A stretch of DNA of 26,044 nucleotides, taken from NCBI GenBank assembly GCA_039933635.1, contig JBDTNQ010000062.1, forward strand, positions 1 to 26,044, given 5' to 3'. The stretch is from JBDTNQ01 sp039933635. GTDB lineage: Bacteria > Acidobacteriota > Vicinamibacteria > Vicinamibacterales > SCN-69-37. The translations under genes were made by a program, and so were the position numbers. Below are positions 11,793 through 20,006 of this stretch, one piece after another (the first letter of the stretch is position 1; each line of letters begins with the position of its first letter). A model generated the notes under the pieces. That model was not told the DNA's origin. It ran no database searches and was given only the letters and a program-made list of their open reading frames with translations.

Positions 11793-13550
11793 TCACGCAT
11801 GGGCCAGCTCGTCTTCGAGACGTTGCCGGCGCTCGAGATCGGCATAGAGGCCGTTCAAAGCCACCAGGCTTTCATGCGTGCCCCGCTCGATGACACGACC
11901 GGCCGCCAGCACGAGGATCAGATCGGCGTCGCGCACCGCCGAAATGCGGTGCGCGACGATCACGCAGGTGCGCGATCGCCGGACGTCTCTGAGCTGGTGC
12001 AGGATCGCGGACTCGGTCGCGGTGTCGACCGCGGACATCGTGTCGTCCAGCAGCAGGATCTGGCGATCCGTCAACATCGCGCGCGCGAGCGCCACACGCT
12101 GCTTCTGGCCGCCGGACAGCGTGATACCCCGCTCGCCGACGACGGTGTCGAACCGGTCCGCGAAGCCGGACACGTCGTCGCTCAATACGGCGCCCTCGGC
12201 GGCCCGGGCAACGAGCGATCGCGTCTCGTCGCTGCCCCAGTCGGCGTCGACGCCAAAAAGAATATTGCCGCCCACCGTTTCCGAGAACAGGAACGCCTCC
12301 TGCGGCACAACGGCCATGGCCGCGCGGAGTTCAGCCAGTGGCCGATCGCGAACATCCATGCCATCCACGAACAACGTGCCCGGCGGTGGCTCCCGAAGCC
12401 GGCTCAGCAACTGAACCAGGGTCGACTTTCCCGAGCCCGTCGCGCCAACGATCGCGAGGGTTTCCCCGGCCTCGAGCACGAACGACACATCGGAAAGCGC
12501 GTCCGTCTCGGCACCGGGATACCGGAACGACAGATGCCGCGCCTCAATGGCGCCACGGATCGGCGTGCTGACCGCCGTGGAGGGTGTCTCCACGATGCCC
12601 GGCGCATCGAGCACCTCGAGCATCCGTTCCCATGAAGCCACGCCCCGCTGCACGAGGTTGATCACCCAGCCGAAGGCGATGAGCGGCCAGCTCAACAGGA
12701 CGAGGTAGCGACCAAACGCCACGAACTCGCCCAGGGTCATGGTGCCCCGCATCACGTCCCGCCCGCCGAACCAGAGCACGAGCACGCCACTCAGGCCGAA
12801 GCACAGGGTCAGCGTGGGATAGAACGCGGCCTGTAGCCGAATCAACCCGCGGTTGCGCCGGACGTACTCGTCGTTGGCGCGTGCGAAGCGCGCCACCTCG
12901 GCCGGCTCCTGACCATAGGCACGGACGACGCGGACGCCCGCGAGGGCCTCCTGCACCACCGCGCTCATGTCGGAGAGCTGAGCCTGGATGCGTTCGAATC
13001 GGTCGTGGATCGCCCGGCCGAAGTAGCGAGTGCCCAGGGTCACGCCCGGCAGCGGCAAGAGCGCAATGAGCGTCAGCCGGGCGTCGATGGAGCACATGAT
13101 GGCGACCGCGACGACGAAGCCCAGAGCCGTGCTCGCGAAGTACATGAGCGCCGGTCCGACCATCATGCGGACGGCACTCAAATCATTGGTGGCTCTGGAC
13201 ATCAGGTCGCCCGTCCGGTTGGCCTCGAAGTAGGCCTGCGGCAGGCGTTCCAGGTGTGCAAAAAATTCCGCCCGCAGGTCATACTCGATTTGGCGAGAGG
13301 CGCCGATAAGCTGAGTGCGCATGAAGTATCGGAACGCGCCATCGGCGACGGCAAGCCCAACGATTCCAAGGGCATACCAAGCCAGACGAGTCCGATCCTC
13401 CCCCCGTAACAGACCGTCGACGACGAATTTCAGGAGCCAGGGGGAGACGAGGGAAATGGCAGTGGCAAAAAGGATGCATGCCAGTCCCAGCGCAACCGGT
13501 CGTCGAACGCGTGTGATGTACGGCAGAAGGCGCTCAAGCGCCTTGATCAT
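11793..13550 (-). CDS. ABC exporter subunit (MdlA/YheI-like) with degenerate catalytic site
   Basis: 585-residue half-transporter, first gene of the two-gene exporter operon. Transmembrane domain is about residues 8-310. Walker A is GATGSGKST (369-377), the signature the canonical LSGGQKQRVALARAM, and Walker B LLLDDTMSAVD, where D503 replaces the catalytic Glu. The H-loop is AHRIS. An Asp at this position together with a variant signature in the partner is the hallmark of heterodimeric exporters with one weak ATP site (TM287/288, BmrCD, MdlAB). MIKALERLLPYI is taken as the start: an extended -10 promoter ends 7 bp before this ATG. The open frame continues about 125 codons upstream, but that stretch lies antisense to the beta-barrel gene and is not family-like. 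Confidence 0.95.
   Translation of the reverse strand: MIKALERLLPYITRVRRPVALGLACILFATAISLVSPWLLKFVVDGLLRGEDRTRLAWYALGIVGLAVADGAFRYFMRTQLIGASRQIEYDLRAEFFAHLERLPQAYFEANRTGDLMSRATNDLSAVRMMVGPALMYFASTALGFVVAVAIMCSIDARLTLIALLPLPGVTLGTRYFGRAIHDRFERIQAQLSDMSAVVQEALAGVRVVRAYGQEPAEVARFARANDEYVRRNRGLIRLQAAFYPTLTLCFGLSGVLVLWFGGRDVMRGTMTLGEFVAFGRYLVLLSWPLIAFGWVINLVQRGVASWERMLEVLDAPGIVETPSTAVSTPIRGAIEARHLSFRYPGAETDALSDVSFVLEAGETLAIVGATGSGKSTLVQLLSRLREPPPGTLFVDGMDVRDRPLAELRAAMAVVPQEAFLFSETVGGNILFGVDADWGSDETRSLVARAAEGAVLSDDVSGFADRFDTVVGERGITLSGGQKQRVALARAMLTDRQILLLDDTMSAVDTATESAILHQLRDVRRSRTCVIVAHRISAVRDADLILVLAAGRVIERGTHESLVALNGLYADLERRQRLEDELAHA
13527..13544. promoter_or_regulatory. 18-bp near-perfect palindrome at the 5' end of the ABC operon
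   Basis: AAGGCGCT-CA-AGCGCCTT covers codons 3-8 of the upstream ABC gene, just downstream of its predicted transcription start and upstream of the divergent barrel gene. It could be an operator or a 5'-proximal mRNA hairpin. The sequence also encodes a normal-looking exporter N-terminus, so chance or coding constraint is possible. Confidence 0.4.
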
Positions 13551-13556
13551 GGAGGC

Positions 13557-13565
13557 AGTATAACA
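13557..13565 (-). promoter_or_regulatory. extended -10 promoter of the ABC exporter operon, leaderless start
   Basis: On the minus strand TGTTATACT matches the extended -10 consensus (TGnTATAAT). No good -35 is present, as expected for an extended -10. Six bases separate the box from the ATG at 13550, so transcription should start at or next to the A of the start codon, giving a leaderless mRNA. Confidence 0.6.
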
Positions 13566-14417
13566 ATGCGGTTTTTCCCCCGGCTCGCTCCGCGATGCAT
13601 CCCTCCCCTCGCGGTGGCGTTGGCCGCCCTCGTCGCACCAGTCCAGGCGCTTGCCCAGTACTCGGCGCCGGACTCCGGCAGTTCCGTCATCGGCGAGAAA
13701 TACCACGTCGAGCTGAGCGGCACACTCTGGAATCCGGATCTCGCGGGCACGATCTCGAGTGAGCAGTTCAAGATCACCGGCTCCGAAATCAATCTGCTCA
13801 CCGACCTCGGCTACACGAAGACACGATTCAAGGACTTCCGGATCGTCCTGAGGCCATCGAAAAGGTCGAAGTTCAACATCCAGTACACGCCGATTCAGTA
13901 CGAGGCGCAGACCTCGTTCAAGCAAGTGCTGGTCTTCAACGGCATCAAGTTCCCGGTCGCGGTCCCGGTCGAATCCAAGTTCACCTGGAAAGTCTGGCGG
14001 CTGGGCTACGAGTACGACTTTCTCTACAAGCCGCGCGGCTTCGTGGGTCTGCTGCTCGAAGCGCGGATGACGACGGCGGAAGCGCGGCTGACGACGAGGA
14101 CGCCCATCATTTCGCCGGCCATCGACGAGTTCAATAAGCGTTCCGCGCCCCTGCCCGCGATAGGCGCGATCGGCCGCGCCTATCCGCTACCAGCGCTGGC
14201 GGTGGACTTCTCGGTGACGGGATTCAAGCTGCCGAACGTCGATCCGAAATATCAGGCGAAGTACTTCGATTGGGACGTGCACGGCACCTACAACTTCACG
14301 AACAACGTCGGCTTCCAGATGGGCTGGCGCAAGGTCACGAACTTCATGGTGATCGAGAAGGATTCCGGGGACCTGAAGTTTCAGGGCCTCTGGTTCGGCG
14401 CGGCCGTCAGGTACTGA
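13566..14417 (+). CDS. outer-membrane beta-barrel protein, function unknown
   Basis: 283 residues. A signal peptide covers about residues 1-30 (basic start, hydrophobic core, cleavage near QALAQ). The rest alternates polar and hydrophobic residues in strand-like blocks (YHVELSGTLWNP, SKFNIQYTPIQYEA, WKVWRLGYEYDFL, GFVGLLLEARM, FDWDVHGTYNF, VGFQMGWRKV) and ends in LWFGAAVRY, a typical aromatic-terminated last strand for BamA recognition. No named family was recognised. GGAGG (13551-13555) is 10 nt before the ATG and directly abuts the start codon of the divergent ABC gene, so the mRNA leader must be antisense to that gene. The two may be functionally linked, but only proximity supports this. 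Confidence 0.85.
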   Translation: MRFFPRLAPRCIPPLAVALAALVAPVQALAQYSAPDSGSSVIGEKYHVELSGTLWNPDLAGTISSEQFKITGSEINLLTDLGYTKTRFKDFRIVLRPSKRSKFNIQYTPIQYEAQTSFKQVLVFNGIKFPVAVPVESKFTWKVWRLGYEYDFLYKPRGFVGLLLEARMTTAEARLTTRTPIISPAIDEFNKRSAPLPAIGAIGRAYPLPALAVDFSVTGFKLPNVDPKYQAKYFDWDVHGTYNFTNNVGFQMGWRKVTNFMVIEKDSGDLKFQGLWFGAAVRY

Positions 14418-14423
14418 AATCAA

Positions 14424-14459
14424 GGTTCTGGGTTCTGAGGTTCTGAGGTTCGGTTCTGT
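14424..14459 (+). repeat. 7/8-bp tandem repeat between convergent genes
   Basis: GGTTCTG occurs four times in 36 bp: two copies in direct tandem, a third after an A, and a fourth after a partial GGTTC. It fills the whole 43-bp spacer between the barrel gene and the convergent membrane-protein gene. Confidence 0.85.
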
Positions 14460-14460
14460 C

Positions 14461-16707
14461 CTACCTTTTCCTCAACACCAACTGCGGCCCCGCGGCGCCC
14501 AGCACTGCATCCGGCTCGAATACCAGACCTGAAACTCCGGACTGGAACGGCAGTACGATCGTCTGCTCCGTCTGATGGGCGAGGCCGAACATCTGCGGCT
14601 CCAGCCCCTCACCCACTCTCATCGTCAGACTCCCCCCGACCGGCCGACGTTCGGTGATGGTCAACAGGTAGTCGCCGGGCGGCAGGGCGGGAACACTAAT
14701 CCAACTTGTCGTGGGCGACGTCGCGAGTCTGGCGTGTGGCACCTCAATGACGAGGTCCCGAGGATCTGCGGGCCGGCCAAACGGCTGCGACGGTGAAAGG
14801 ACCCGTGCTGGGGCACCGCGCACAATGCGGTCGAGCATGCGGACCTGTGAGCCCATCGGCTGCAGGGAGGGTGCCTGGGTGATCCACCAGCCCAGTTGGG
14901 CACAGGCCATCAGTCCGGCGGCGACCACCCAGGAGCCGAGGACCTCTGGCGCGCGGCTGCGACGCGCGATGGCGCGCGTCACCAGGCTGAGCACCAGAAT
15001 GACCGAGAGGAGCGCCAGCACGTGCACCACGAAGGGCCACTCACTCGCGACGACGCCGGGATCCAGATCCCAGAAGAAGCTCGGCAGCCCGCGTGCGAGA
15101 TCGGTTGAGGTTCCGAGCCAGCTCAGCCAGGGGACGTGCGCGTCATACGTGTTCCACGCGAGCGTGCCACGCCCGACGCCCAGCAGCGCCACGCTCAGCA
15201 CGGTCGTGAGCACCACGAGGGCACTGAGTACCGTCCGGCCCGTGCGACCGGACCGCCACCACGCCCCAGCGAGCCCAGGCGCGAGCGCCGGAAGAATCGC
15301 CGCCGCGAACCGCGCCGGCGTTGCGGGCAAGCCTCCCCACCACATCCAATAGGTGCCCACTGCGGCGAGGCAGAGAACGGTCGCACCCAACACCGATCGT
15401 CCAGTCGCGACCGCCTGATCGCGGCGCAGCCACCCGACGACAGCCGCGGCGAGCACCGGCGCAAACGCGAACAGACCAAAATCCTGATCGAAGAGCAGCC
15501 CCAACACGCCACCGGGAACATAGGCGAGCCTCGTCTCCGGATGCGACCCGTAGGCCACCGCGGGATTTGGCGTGCCGTAGAGAATCTGGAAGTAGCCGAG
15601 CCAGGCAACGAATCCGACCGCCGGGACGACGAAAAAGGCCAGGATCCGGCCGCGCCGGTCCGCGGCCGAGCGCTGGGCCTCCGTGGCGAGGTACCAGAGC
15701 ACGGCGGCACCAATGCCCGCTGAAACAGTCGCGAGACGCGTGTGCAGGAACGGCAGCCACGCGAGCGTGGCAGACAACGCCACCAGCGTCCGGCGACTCA
15801 CCACCCATCGTCGTTCCAACCTGAGCAGCACGAGGGTGGACGCAGCCACGATCGTCCCGGCCGGGCCGTCGGGAAAGATGCTGACGCCTTGAACGAGAAA
15901 CGTCAGCGATGAGGCGATCGCGGCCCACGCAAACCACGCGGCGCTGGCGGACCGCGTGGCGATCCACGCGCATGCCCAAATCAACGCGCCGGTCACCATC
16001 CCACACAGCATCAGCGTCGCCTGGGCGCCGGGGTAGCCAAAGACGGCAAACAGCGGAGCCACGATCAGGGGCAGCCCTGGCGCGTGGATCGAATAGATGA
16101 TCTCGTCGCGTCCACGGCGGAGGAAATCCGGATTCAAGGTGCCGGAAAAGTAGCTCGCGTAGTCACGAGCCTGGTGGTTGTTCTCAATCTGGAGATCGCC
16201 ATCCTCGAGGAGGCTTTGCGTGATGATCAGATAGTGTGGCTCGTCCCCGCCCGGCAGCCTCGGCGCAATGGCCCACGCCGTCGCCATCAGTGCGACTGCC
16301 GTGAGCAGCGCCGCCGAGATCACCTGCCGCCGCGGGAGGTGGTCTGAGGCCCGTTCGCCAAGTGAGCCGGCGGAGGGTGGCCTCAGGCTGCGCGCCATGG
16401 CCACGAGCGAGAGGCCGATCGGAACCCAGGCCAGCCGGCCGGTCCAGATCAGCAGGAACGTCGGCAGTGGAATCGGCAGCCAGGGTAGTACACTCAGTAG
16501 CGCCGGGGTGGCAAGGCTAGGCGCCTTCCGGTACGACGGCACCAGCCACGCGGCCCCCAGCGTCGCGATGAACAACCACCAGGCTGGTAGCGAGACGACA
16601 CGGGTTGACAGGGCGTCAGCGGACGGCAGCGCGACGACGCCGGCGGCGCACCAGATCCCGGTCGCCAGGACGACCGGGCCGACGAAAGTTCGAAGCGCGC
16701 GACGCAC
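14461..16707 (-). CDS. polytopic membrane protein, GT-C glycosyltransferase-like
   Basis: 748 residues with about a dozen hydrophobic helices and a C-terminal soluble beta-rich domain (about the last 110 residues). After a helix at about 130-150, the first large extracytoplasmic loop contains GGDEPHYLIITQSLLEDGDL with an acidic DEPHY motif, as in GT-C enzymes (PMT/ArnT-like) that use polyprenyl-phosphate sugar donors, followed by NNHQARDYASYF. This points to transfer of a sugar on the periplasmic face; donor and acceptor cannot be read from sequence. The GTG start lacks a ribosome site, and a later start before the first helix cannot be excluded. It diverges from the TonB receptor gene. Confidence 0.85.
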   Translation of the reverse strand: MRRALRTFVGPVVLATGIWCAAGVVALPSADALSTRVVSLPAWWLFIATLGAAWLVPSYRKAPSLATPALLSVLPWLPIPLPTFLLIWTGRLAWVPIGLSLVAMARSLRPPSAGSLGERASDHLPRRQVISAALLTAVALMATAWAIAPRLPGGDEPHYLIITQSLLEDGDLQIENNHQARDYASYFSGTLNPDFLRRGRDEIIYSIHAPGLPLIVAPLFAVFGYPGAQATLMLCGMVTGALIWACAWIATRSASAAWFAWAAIASSLTFLVQGVSIFPDGPAGTIVAASTLVLLRLERRWVVSRRTLVALSATLAWLPFLHTRLATVSAGIGAAVLWYLATEAQRSAADRRGRILAFFVVPAVGFVAWLGYFQILYGTPNPAVAYGSHPETRLAYVPGGVLGLLFDQDFGLFAFAPVLAAAVVGWLRRDQAVATGRSVLGATVLCLAAVGTYWMWWGGLPATPARFAAAILPALAPGLAGAWWRSGRTGRTVLSALVVLTTVLSVALLGVGRGTLAWNTYDAHVPWLSWLGTSTDLARGLPSFFWDLDPGVVASEWPFVVHVLALLSVILVLSLVTRAIARRSRAPEVLGSWVVAAGLMACAQLGWWITQAPSLQPMGSQVRMLDRIVRGAPARVLSPSQPFGRPADPRDLVIEVPHARLATSPTTSWISVPALPPGDYLLTITERRPVGGSLTMRVGEGLEPQMFGLAHQTEQTIVLPFQSGVSGLVFEPDAVLGAAGPQLVLRKR

Positions 16708-17003
16708 GGTGGACGGGTAGGACGGGGAACGGCCAGGGAAGCCGGTTCCCGCCGACCGGCCGCCATTCTAGTCTGTCGGCCCCTCCCACGCCGGCCGAGC
16801 GATCACAAAAGCGCCTGTCAGCGAACAAATGTGTAACTGCGAAAAACGGTCTTCTGCTGGGAACTTCGAAGGTTTCTCGATTCGCGCCGATGACCAGACA
16901 GGGGTCGTCAGCCCTGCGCGGCCCATGTGACTTGATGGCCGCCGGGCCGCGGGCACCGCTATTGCTAGGTTTTCTCACTTGTATGGCTACTGAGGCTCAT
17001 CGC
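16708..17003. other. 296-bp divergent spacer between the GT-C-like and TonB receptor genes
   Basis: It must hold the promoters of both flanking genes. On the minus strand a TAGAAT box (16765-16770) could serve the membrane-protein gene, without a convincing -35. On the plus strand no promoter stands out. A TGAGG ribosome site at 16991-16995 sets the receptor start. GCCGG/CCGGC (about 16741-16760) is a loose dyad. No conserved RNA element or small gene was recognised. Confidence 0.5.
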
Positions 17004-19928
17004 ATGGCTCGACACACGCCACTGAAACTCATTGCATTGGTTACCTTTACCTTTCTTTTGCTCGGTCCGCTGGTGGTTGCGGCGCAGAGTCCCACGGGCA
17101 GCGTAACCGGTCAGGTGTTTGACACCCAGGGCCGCCCTGTCGCTGGGGTGACGGTCACGGCCACATCGACGAGTCTTCAGGGTGAGCAGAAGGCCACCAC
17201 ATCGGCGAACGGCGACTACATCTTCAAGCTGCTGCCGCCGGGGAACTACACGCTCTCCTTCGAGAAGGCCGGTTTCGCCGCGGCCAGTAACAGCCGTGCC
17301 GTTGCCGCCGGAGAACCGGTGACCATCGACGTCACGCTCCAGACCGCCGCGGTCAAGGAATCCGTGACGGTCGTGGGCGAGACGCGCCAGTTCCTCAACA
17401 CCATCGAAGGCGCGGCGAACTTCAAGCAGACGACCCTCAACCTTCTGCCGACGTCCCGCACGATGCTGTCTGCCGTGAATCTGTCCCCGTCGGTCCACGC
17501 GACGGGCCCCGGTGGCAACTACTCTTTTTCAGGTGCGATGTCCTTCGAAAACTCGTTCATGGTGAACGGGGTTCAAATTCAGGACAACTTGCGCGGTGAC
17601 CCCTTCAATCTCTTCATCGAGGACGCGATTCAGGAGACCACGGTCACGACCTCGAACGTATCGGCAGAATATGGTCGCTTCAGCGGCGGCATCGTGAACA
17701 CGCTGACCAAGTCCGGCGGCAACACGCTGAGCGGTTCGTTCCGCGAATCTTTCTCAAACGACAACTGGCGCACCGTATCGCCGTTCGGAGAACCGAAGGT
17801 GAACAAGACGGTCCCCACCTCGGAATTCACGCTCGGGGGCCCGATCCTCAAGGACCGCCTCTGGTTCTTCGGCGCCGGTCGGCTCGCTGACACGCAGTTG
17901 GCGCGCCAGACGGGGTACTCCAAGGTCCCCTACACCTTCGAGGACAACGAGAAGCGGTTCGAGGGCAAGCTCACCCATTCCCCGGCGATCGGTCAACGCA
18001 TCGAACTGTCGTACATCGGCATCAGGGAAGCGCAGAAGAACTCCGCGTACCCGAACTCCGCAGGCGTGATGGACCTCGCCAGCCTGACGAACCCCAGTTA
18101 TCCGCAGAACCTCTTGGGCCTGCACTACACGGGCTCATTCGGCGGCAAGTTCTTCCTCGAAGGTCAGTACTCCGCCCGTCGCTTCACGTTCAAGAACGCA
18201 GGCGGGTCGCAGACCGACCTCATCAACGGCACACCGCTGCTGGACCAGCAGACAGGCGCCTACTGGTGGGCGCCGAACTTCTGCGCGGTGTGCCCGGAGG
18301 AACGGCGTGACAACGATGACCTGGTGGTAAAAGGCAGCTACTTCGTCTCGTCGAAGTCGGGCTCCCACGACATCGTGTTCGGCTACGACGGATTCAACGA
18401 CAAGACGTTCGCAGACAATCACCAATCCGGCTCGGACTACCACGTGTGGGCGACCAGTTCCTTCGTGGGCGACAACGGCGTGGTGTATCCGATCATCGAT
18501 CCGGACGGCAGCACCTACATCATTCACTGGCCCGTGCAGCAGAACAGCAAGGGCACCAACTTCCGCACGCATTCGTTCTTCGTCAATGATTCCTGGGCCT
18601 TCGATCGCCACCTGTCGTTCAGTTTAGGTTTGCGCTACGACAAGAGTGCCGGTCGAGACGCTTCCGACGCGCTTGTCGCCAATGACAGTGTCATCGGTCC
18701 GCATTTTGCGATGGCGTACGACCCCAAGGGCGATGGCCGAACGTCGTTCCGCGTGGGATTCAACCGGTACGTGTCCGCGATCAACAATGCCGTGGCCGGG
18801 TCGACCTCCGCGGCCGGCAACCCGTCGATCATTGCCTTCGCATACGAAGGCGCCCCCATCAACGAGGGCGGGCCTCTGGTGAGCAGTGCCGACGCCCTGC
18901 GTCAAGTGTTCGACTGGTTTGCGCTGGCACAGAACGACCCGAACTACGGTCCGTTCTTCGTGAATATTCCCGGCGTGTCCTCGAAGATCGATGGCTCCCT
19001 CAAATCGCCGCACACCGACGAAGCGTCTGTTGGCGTCAGCCAGCAGCTTGGCAGCCGCGCGTCCGTGCGGGTGGATTTCGTGAACCGCACGTACGGCGAC
19101 TTCTACGCGGGCCGCATCGATACGACCACGGGCACCGTATTCGACACCTTCGGTCAGCCGTATGATCTCAAACTGCTCCAGAACACGGACGCGCTCACCC
19201 GCACCTACCGCGGCCTCAGTTTCATCGGCAACTACCGCGCAAGCGGCGGTGTGAACGTGGGCGGCAGCTACACGCTGTCCGAACTGCGCGGCAACGTGAA
19301 TGGCGAGAACGTGAACACCGGTCCGCTGGACAGCGACATCCTGTCCTATCCGGAGTACTCCAAGGAATCCTGGGGCTATCCAACCGGTGATCTCGCCGCG
19401 GACCAGCGGCACCGCGCGCGCCTCTGGGCCACCTACGCACTGCCCTGGCACCGCCTGGGCACGATGACGGTATCCGCCGTCCAGTCGATCGATTCAGGCA
19501 CGCCGTATGGCGCGGTCGGGGCCGTCGACTCCACCCGCTTTGTCACCGACGTCGGCTACGTGACGCCGCCGATTCCGGTGAGCTACTTCTTCACCGCGCG
19601 CGATGCCTTCAGAACGGACGCCATGAAGCGGACGGACCTTGCGTTTTCGTACTCCCGGCGCGTGGGACCCGGCAGTGGTCCCGAACTGTTCGCCCAGTTC
19701 CAGTTGCTGAACGTGTTCAACCAGTTTCAGGTGTTCAACGGGGACTACATCAACACCACGGTCGTGACGCGATGGGACTCGGCCACCTACGCCCGTTTCA
19801 ACCCATTCACGACCACGCCGGTCGAGGGCGTGAACTGGGCCAAGGGCGACAAGTTCGGGCAGGCGATCAGCAAGAGCGCCTACACGGTGCCGCGGACGTT
19901 CCGGTTCTCGGTGGGAGTGAGATTCTAG
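17004..19928 (+). CDS. TonB-dependent receptor, Oar-like, with carboxypeptidase regulatory-like domain
   Basis: 974 residues. Signal peptide is about residues 1-28 (hydrophobic LIALVTFTFLLLGPLVV, cleavage near VVAAQ). A carboxypeptidase-regulatory-like (Ig-fold) domain spans about 30-115 (GSVTGQVFDTQGRPVAGVTV ... PGNYTLSFEKAGF). The plug follows (SFMVNGVQIQDN, EYGRFSGGIVNTLTKSGGN), then a barrel of about 22 strands ending in RTFRFSVGVRF with the terminal Phe expected for outer-membrane insertion. A FCAVC pair lies in a putative extracellular loop. Oar-type receptors import or bind large substrates, often oligosaccharides or peptides; the ligand is unknown here. The ATG behind TGAGG, 8 nt away, is chosen; the frame is open about 130 codons further upstream, but that stretch is Arg-rich and lies partly antisense to the neighbouring gene. 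Confidence 0.95.
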   Translation: MARHTPLKLIALVTFTFLLLGPLVVAAQSPTGSVTGQVFDTQGRPVAGVTVTATSTSLQGEQKATTSANGDYIFKLLPPGNYTLSFEKAGFAAASNSRAVAAGEPVTIDVTLQTAAVKESVTVVGETRQFLNTIEGAANFKQTTLNLLPTSRTMLSAVNLSPSVHATGPGGNYSFSGAMSFENSFMVNGVQIQDNLRGDPFNLFIEDAIQETTVTTSNVSAEYGRFSGGIVNTLTKSGGNTLSGSFRESFSNDNWRTVSPFGEPKVNKTVPTSEFTLGGPILKDRLWFFGAGRLADTQLARQTGYSKVPYTFEDNEKRFEGKLTHSPAIGQRIELSYIGIREAQKNSAYPNSAGVMDLASLTNPSYPQNLLGLHYTGSFGGKFFLEGQYSARRFTFKNAGGSQTDLINGTPLLDQQTGAYWWAPNFCAVCPEERRDNDDLVVKGSYFVSSKSGSHDIVFGYDGFNDKTFADNHQSGSDYHVWATSSFVGDNGVVYPIIDPDGSTYIIHWPVQQNSKGTNFRTHSFFVNDSWAFDRHLSFSLGLRYDKSAGRDASDALVANDSVIGPHFAMAYDPKGDGRTSFRVGFNRYVSAINNAVAGSTSAAGNPSIIAFAYEGAPINEGGPLVSSADALRQVFDWFALAQNDPNYGPFFVNIPGVSSKIDGSLKSPHTDEASVGVSQQLGSRASVRVDFVNRTYGDFYAGRIDTTTGTVFDTFGQPYDLKLLQNTDALTRTYRGLSFIGNYRASGGVNVGGSYTLSELRGNVNGENVNTGPLDSDILSYPEYSKESWGYPTGDLAADQRHRARLWATYALPWHRLGTMTVSAVQSIDSGTPYGAVGAVDSTRFVTDVGYVTPPIPVSYFFTARDAFRTDAMKRTDLAFSYSRRVGPGSGPELFAQFQLLNVFNQFQVFNGDYINTTVVTRWDSATYARFNPFTTTPVEGVNWAKGDKFGQAISKSAYTVPRTFRFSVGVRF

Positions 19929-19937
19929 CGGGCAGTC

Positions 19938-19980
19938 AGAAGAGACCGGGTCTTGTAATTCCAGACCCGGTCTCTTCTGC
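19938..19980. terminator. bidirectional terminator hairpin after the TonB receptor
   Basis: AGAAGAGACCGGGTCT (19938-19953) pairs perfectly with AGACCCGGTCTCTTCT (19963-19978) around a 9-nt loop. It lies between the convergent receptor and oxidoreductase genes and can serve both. A third, imperfect copy of the right arm (GAGCCGGTCTCTTCT, 19987-20001) follows. The core arm is identical to the zapA terminator. Confidence 0.82.
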
Positions 19981-20006
19981 TCTTCAGAGCCGGTCTCTTC
20001 TACCCG

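Noticed and set aside
11055..12635. Long plus-strand open frame (526 codons) opposite the ABC genes
   Set aside because: It lies antisense to two well-supported ABC subunits, is rich in Arg, His, Gln and Asp with no recognisable motif, and is explained by GC-rich codon use of the real genes.
13559..13564. Plus-strand TATAAC as a -10 box for the barrel gene
   Set aside because: Transcription would start downstream of the gene's ATG, and there is no -35 at a useful distance.
13551..13925. N-terminal extension of the upstream ABC subunit to about 710 residues
   Set aside because: The extension lies antisense to the barrel gene's signal peptide and first strands, is not ABC-like, and starts upstream of the extended -10 promoter.
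16605..17003. N-terminal extension of the TonB receptor by 133 residues
   Set aside because: The Arg-rich stretch is antisense to the neighbouring gene's start and would bury the signal peptide; the ATG with TGAGG fits far better.
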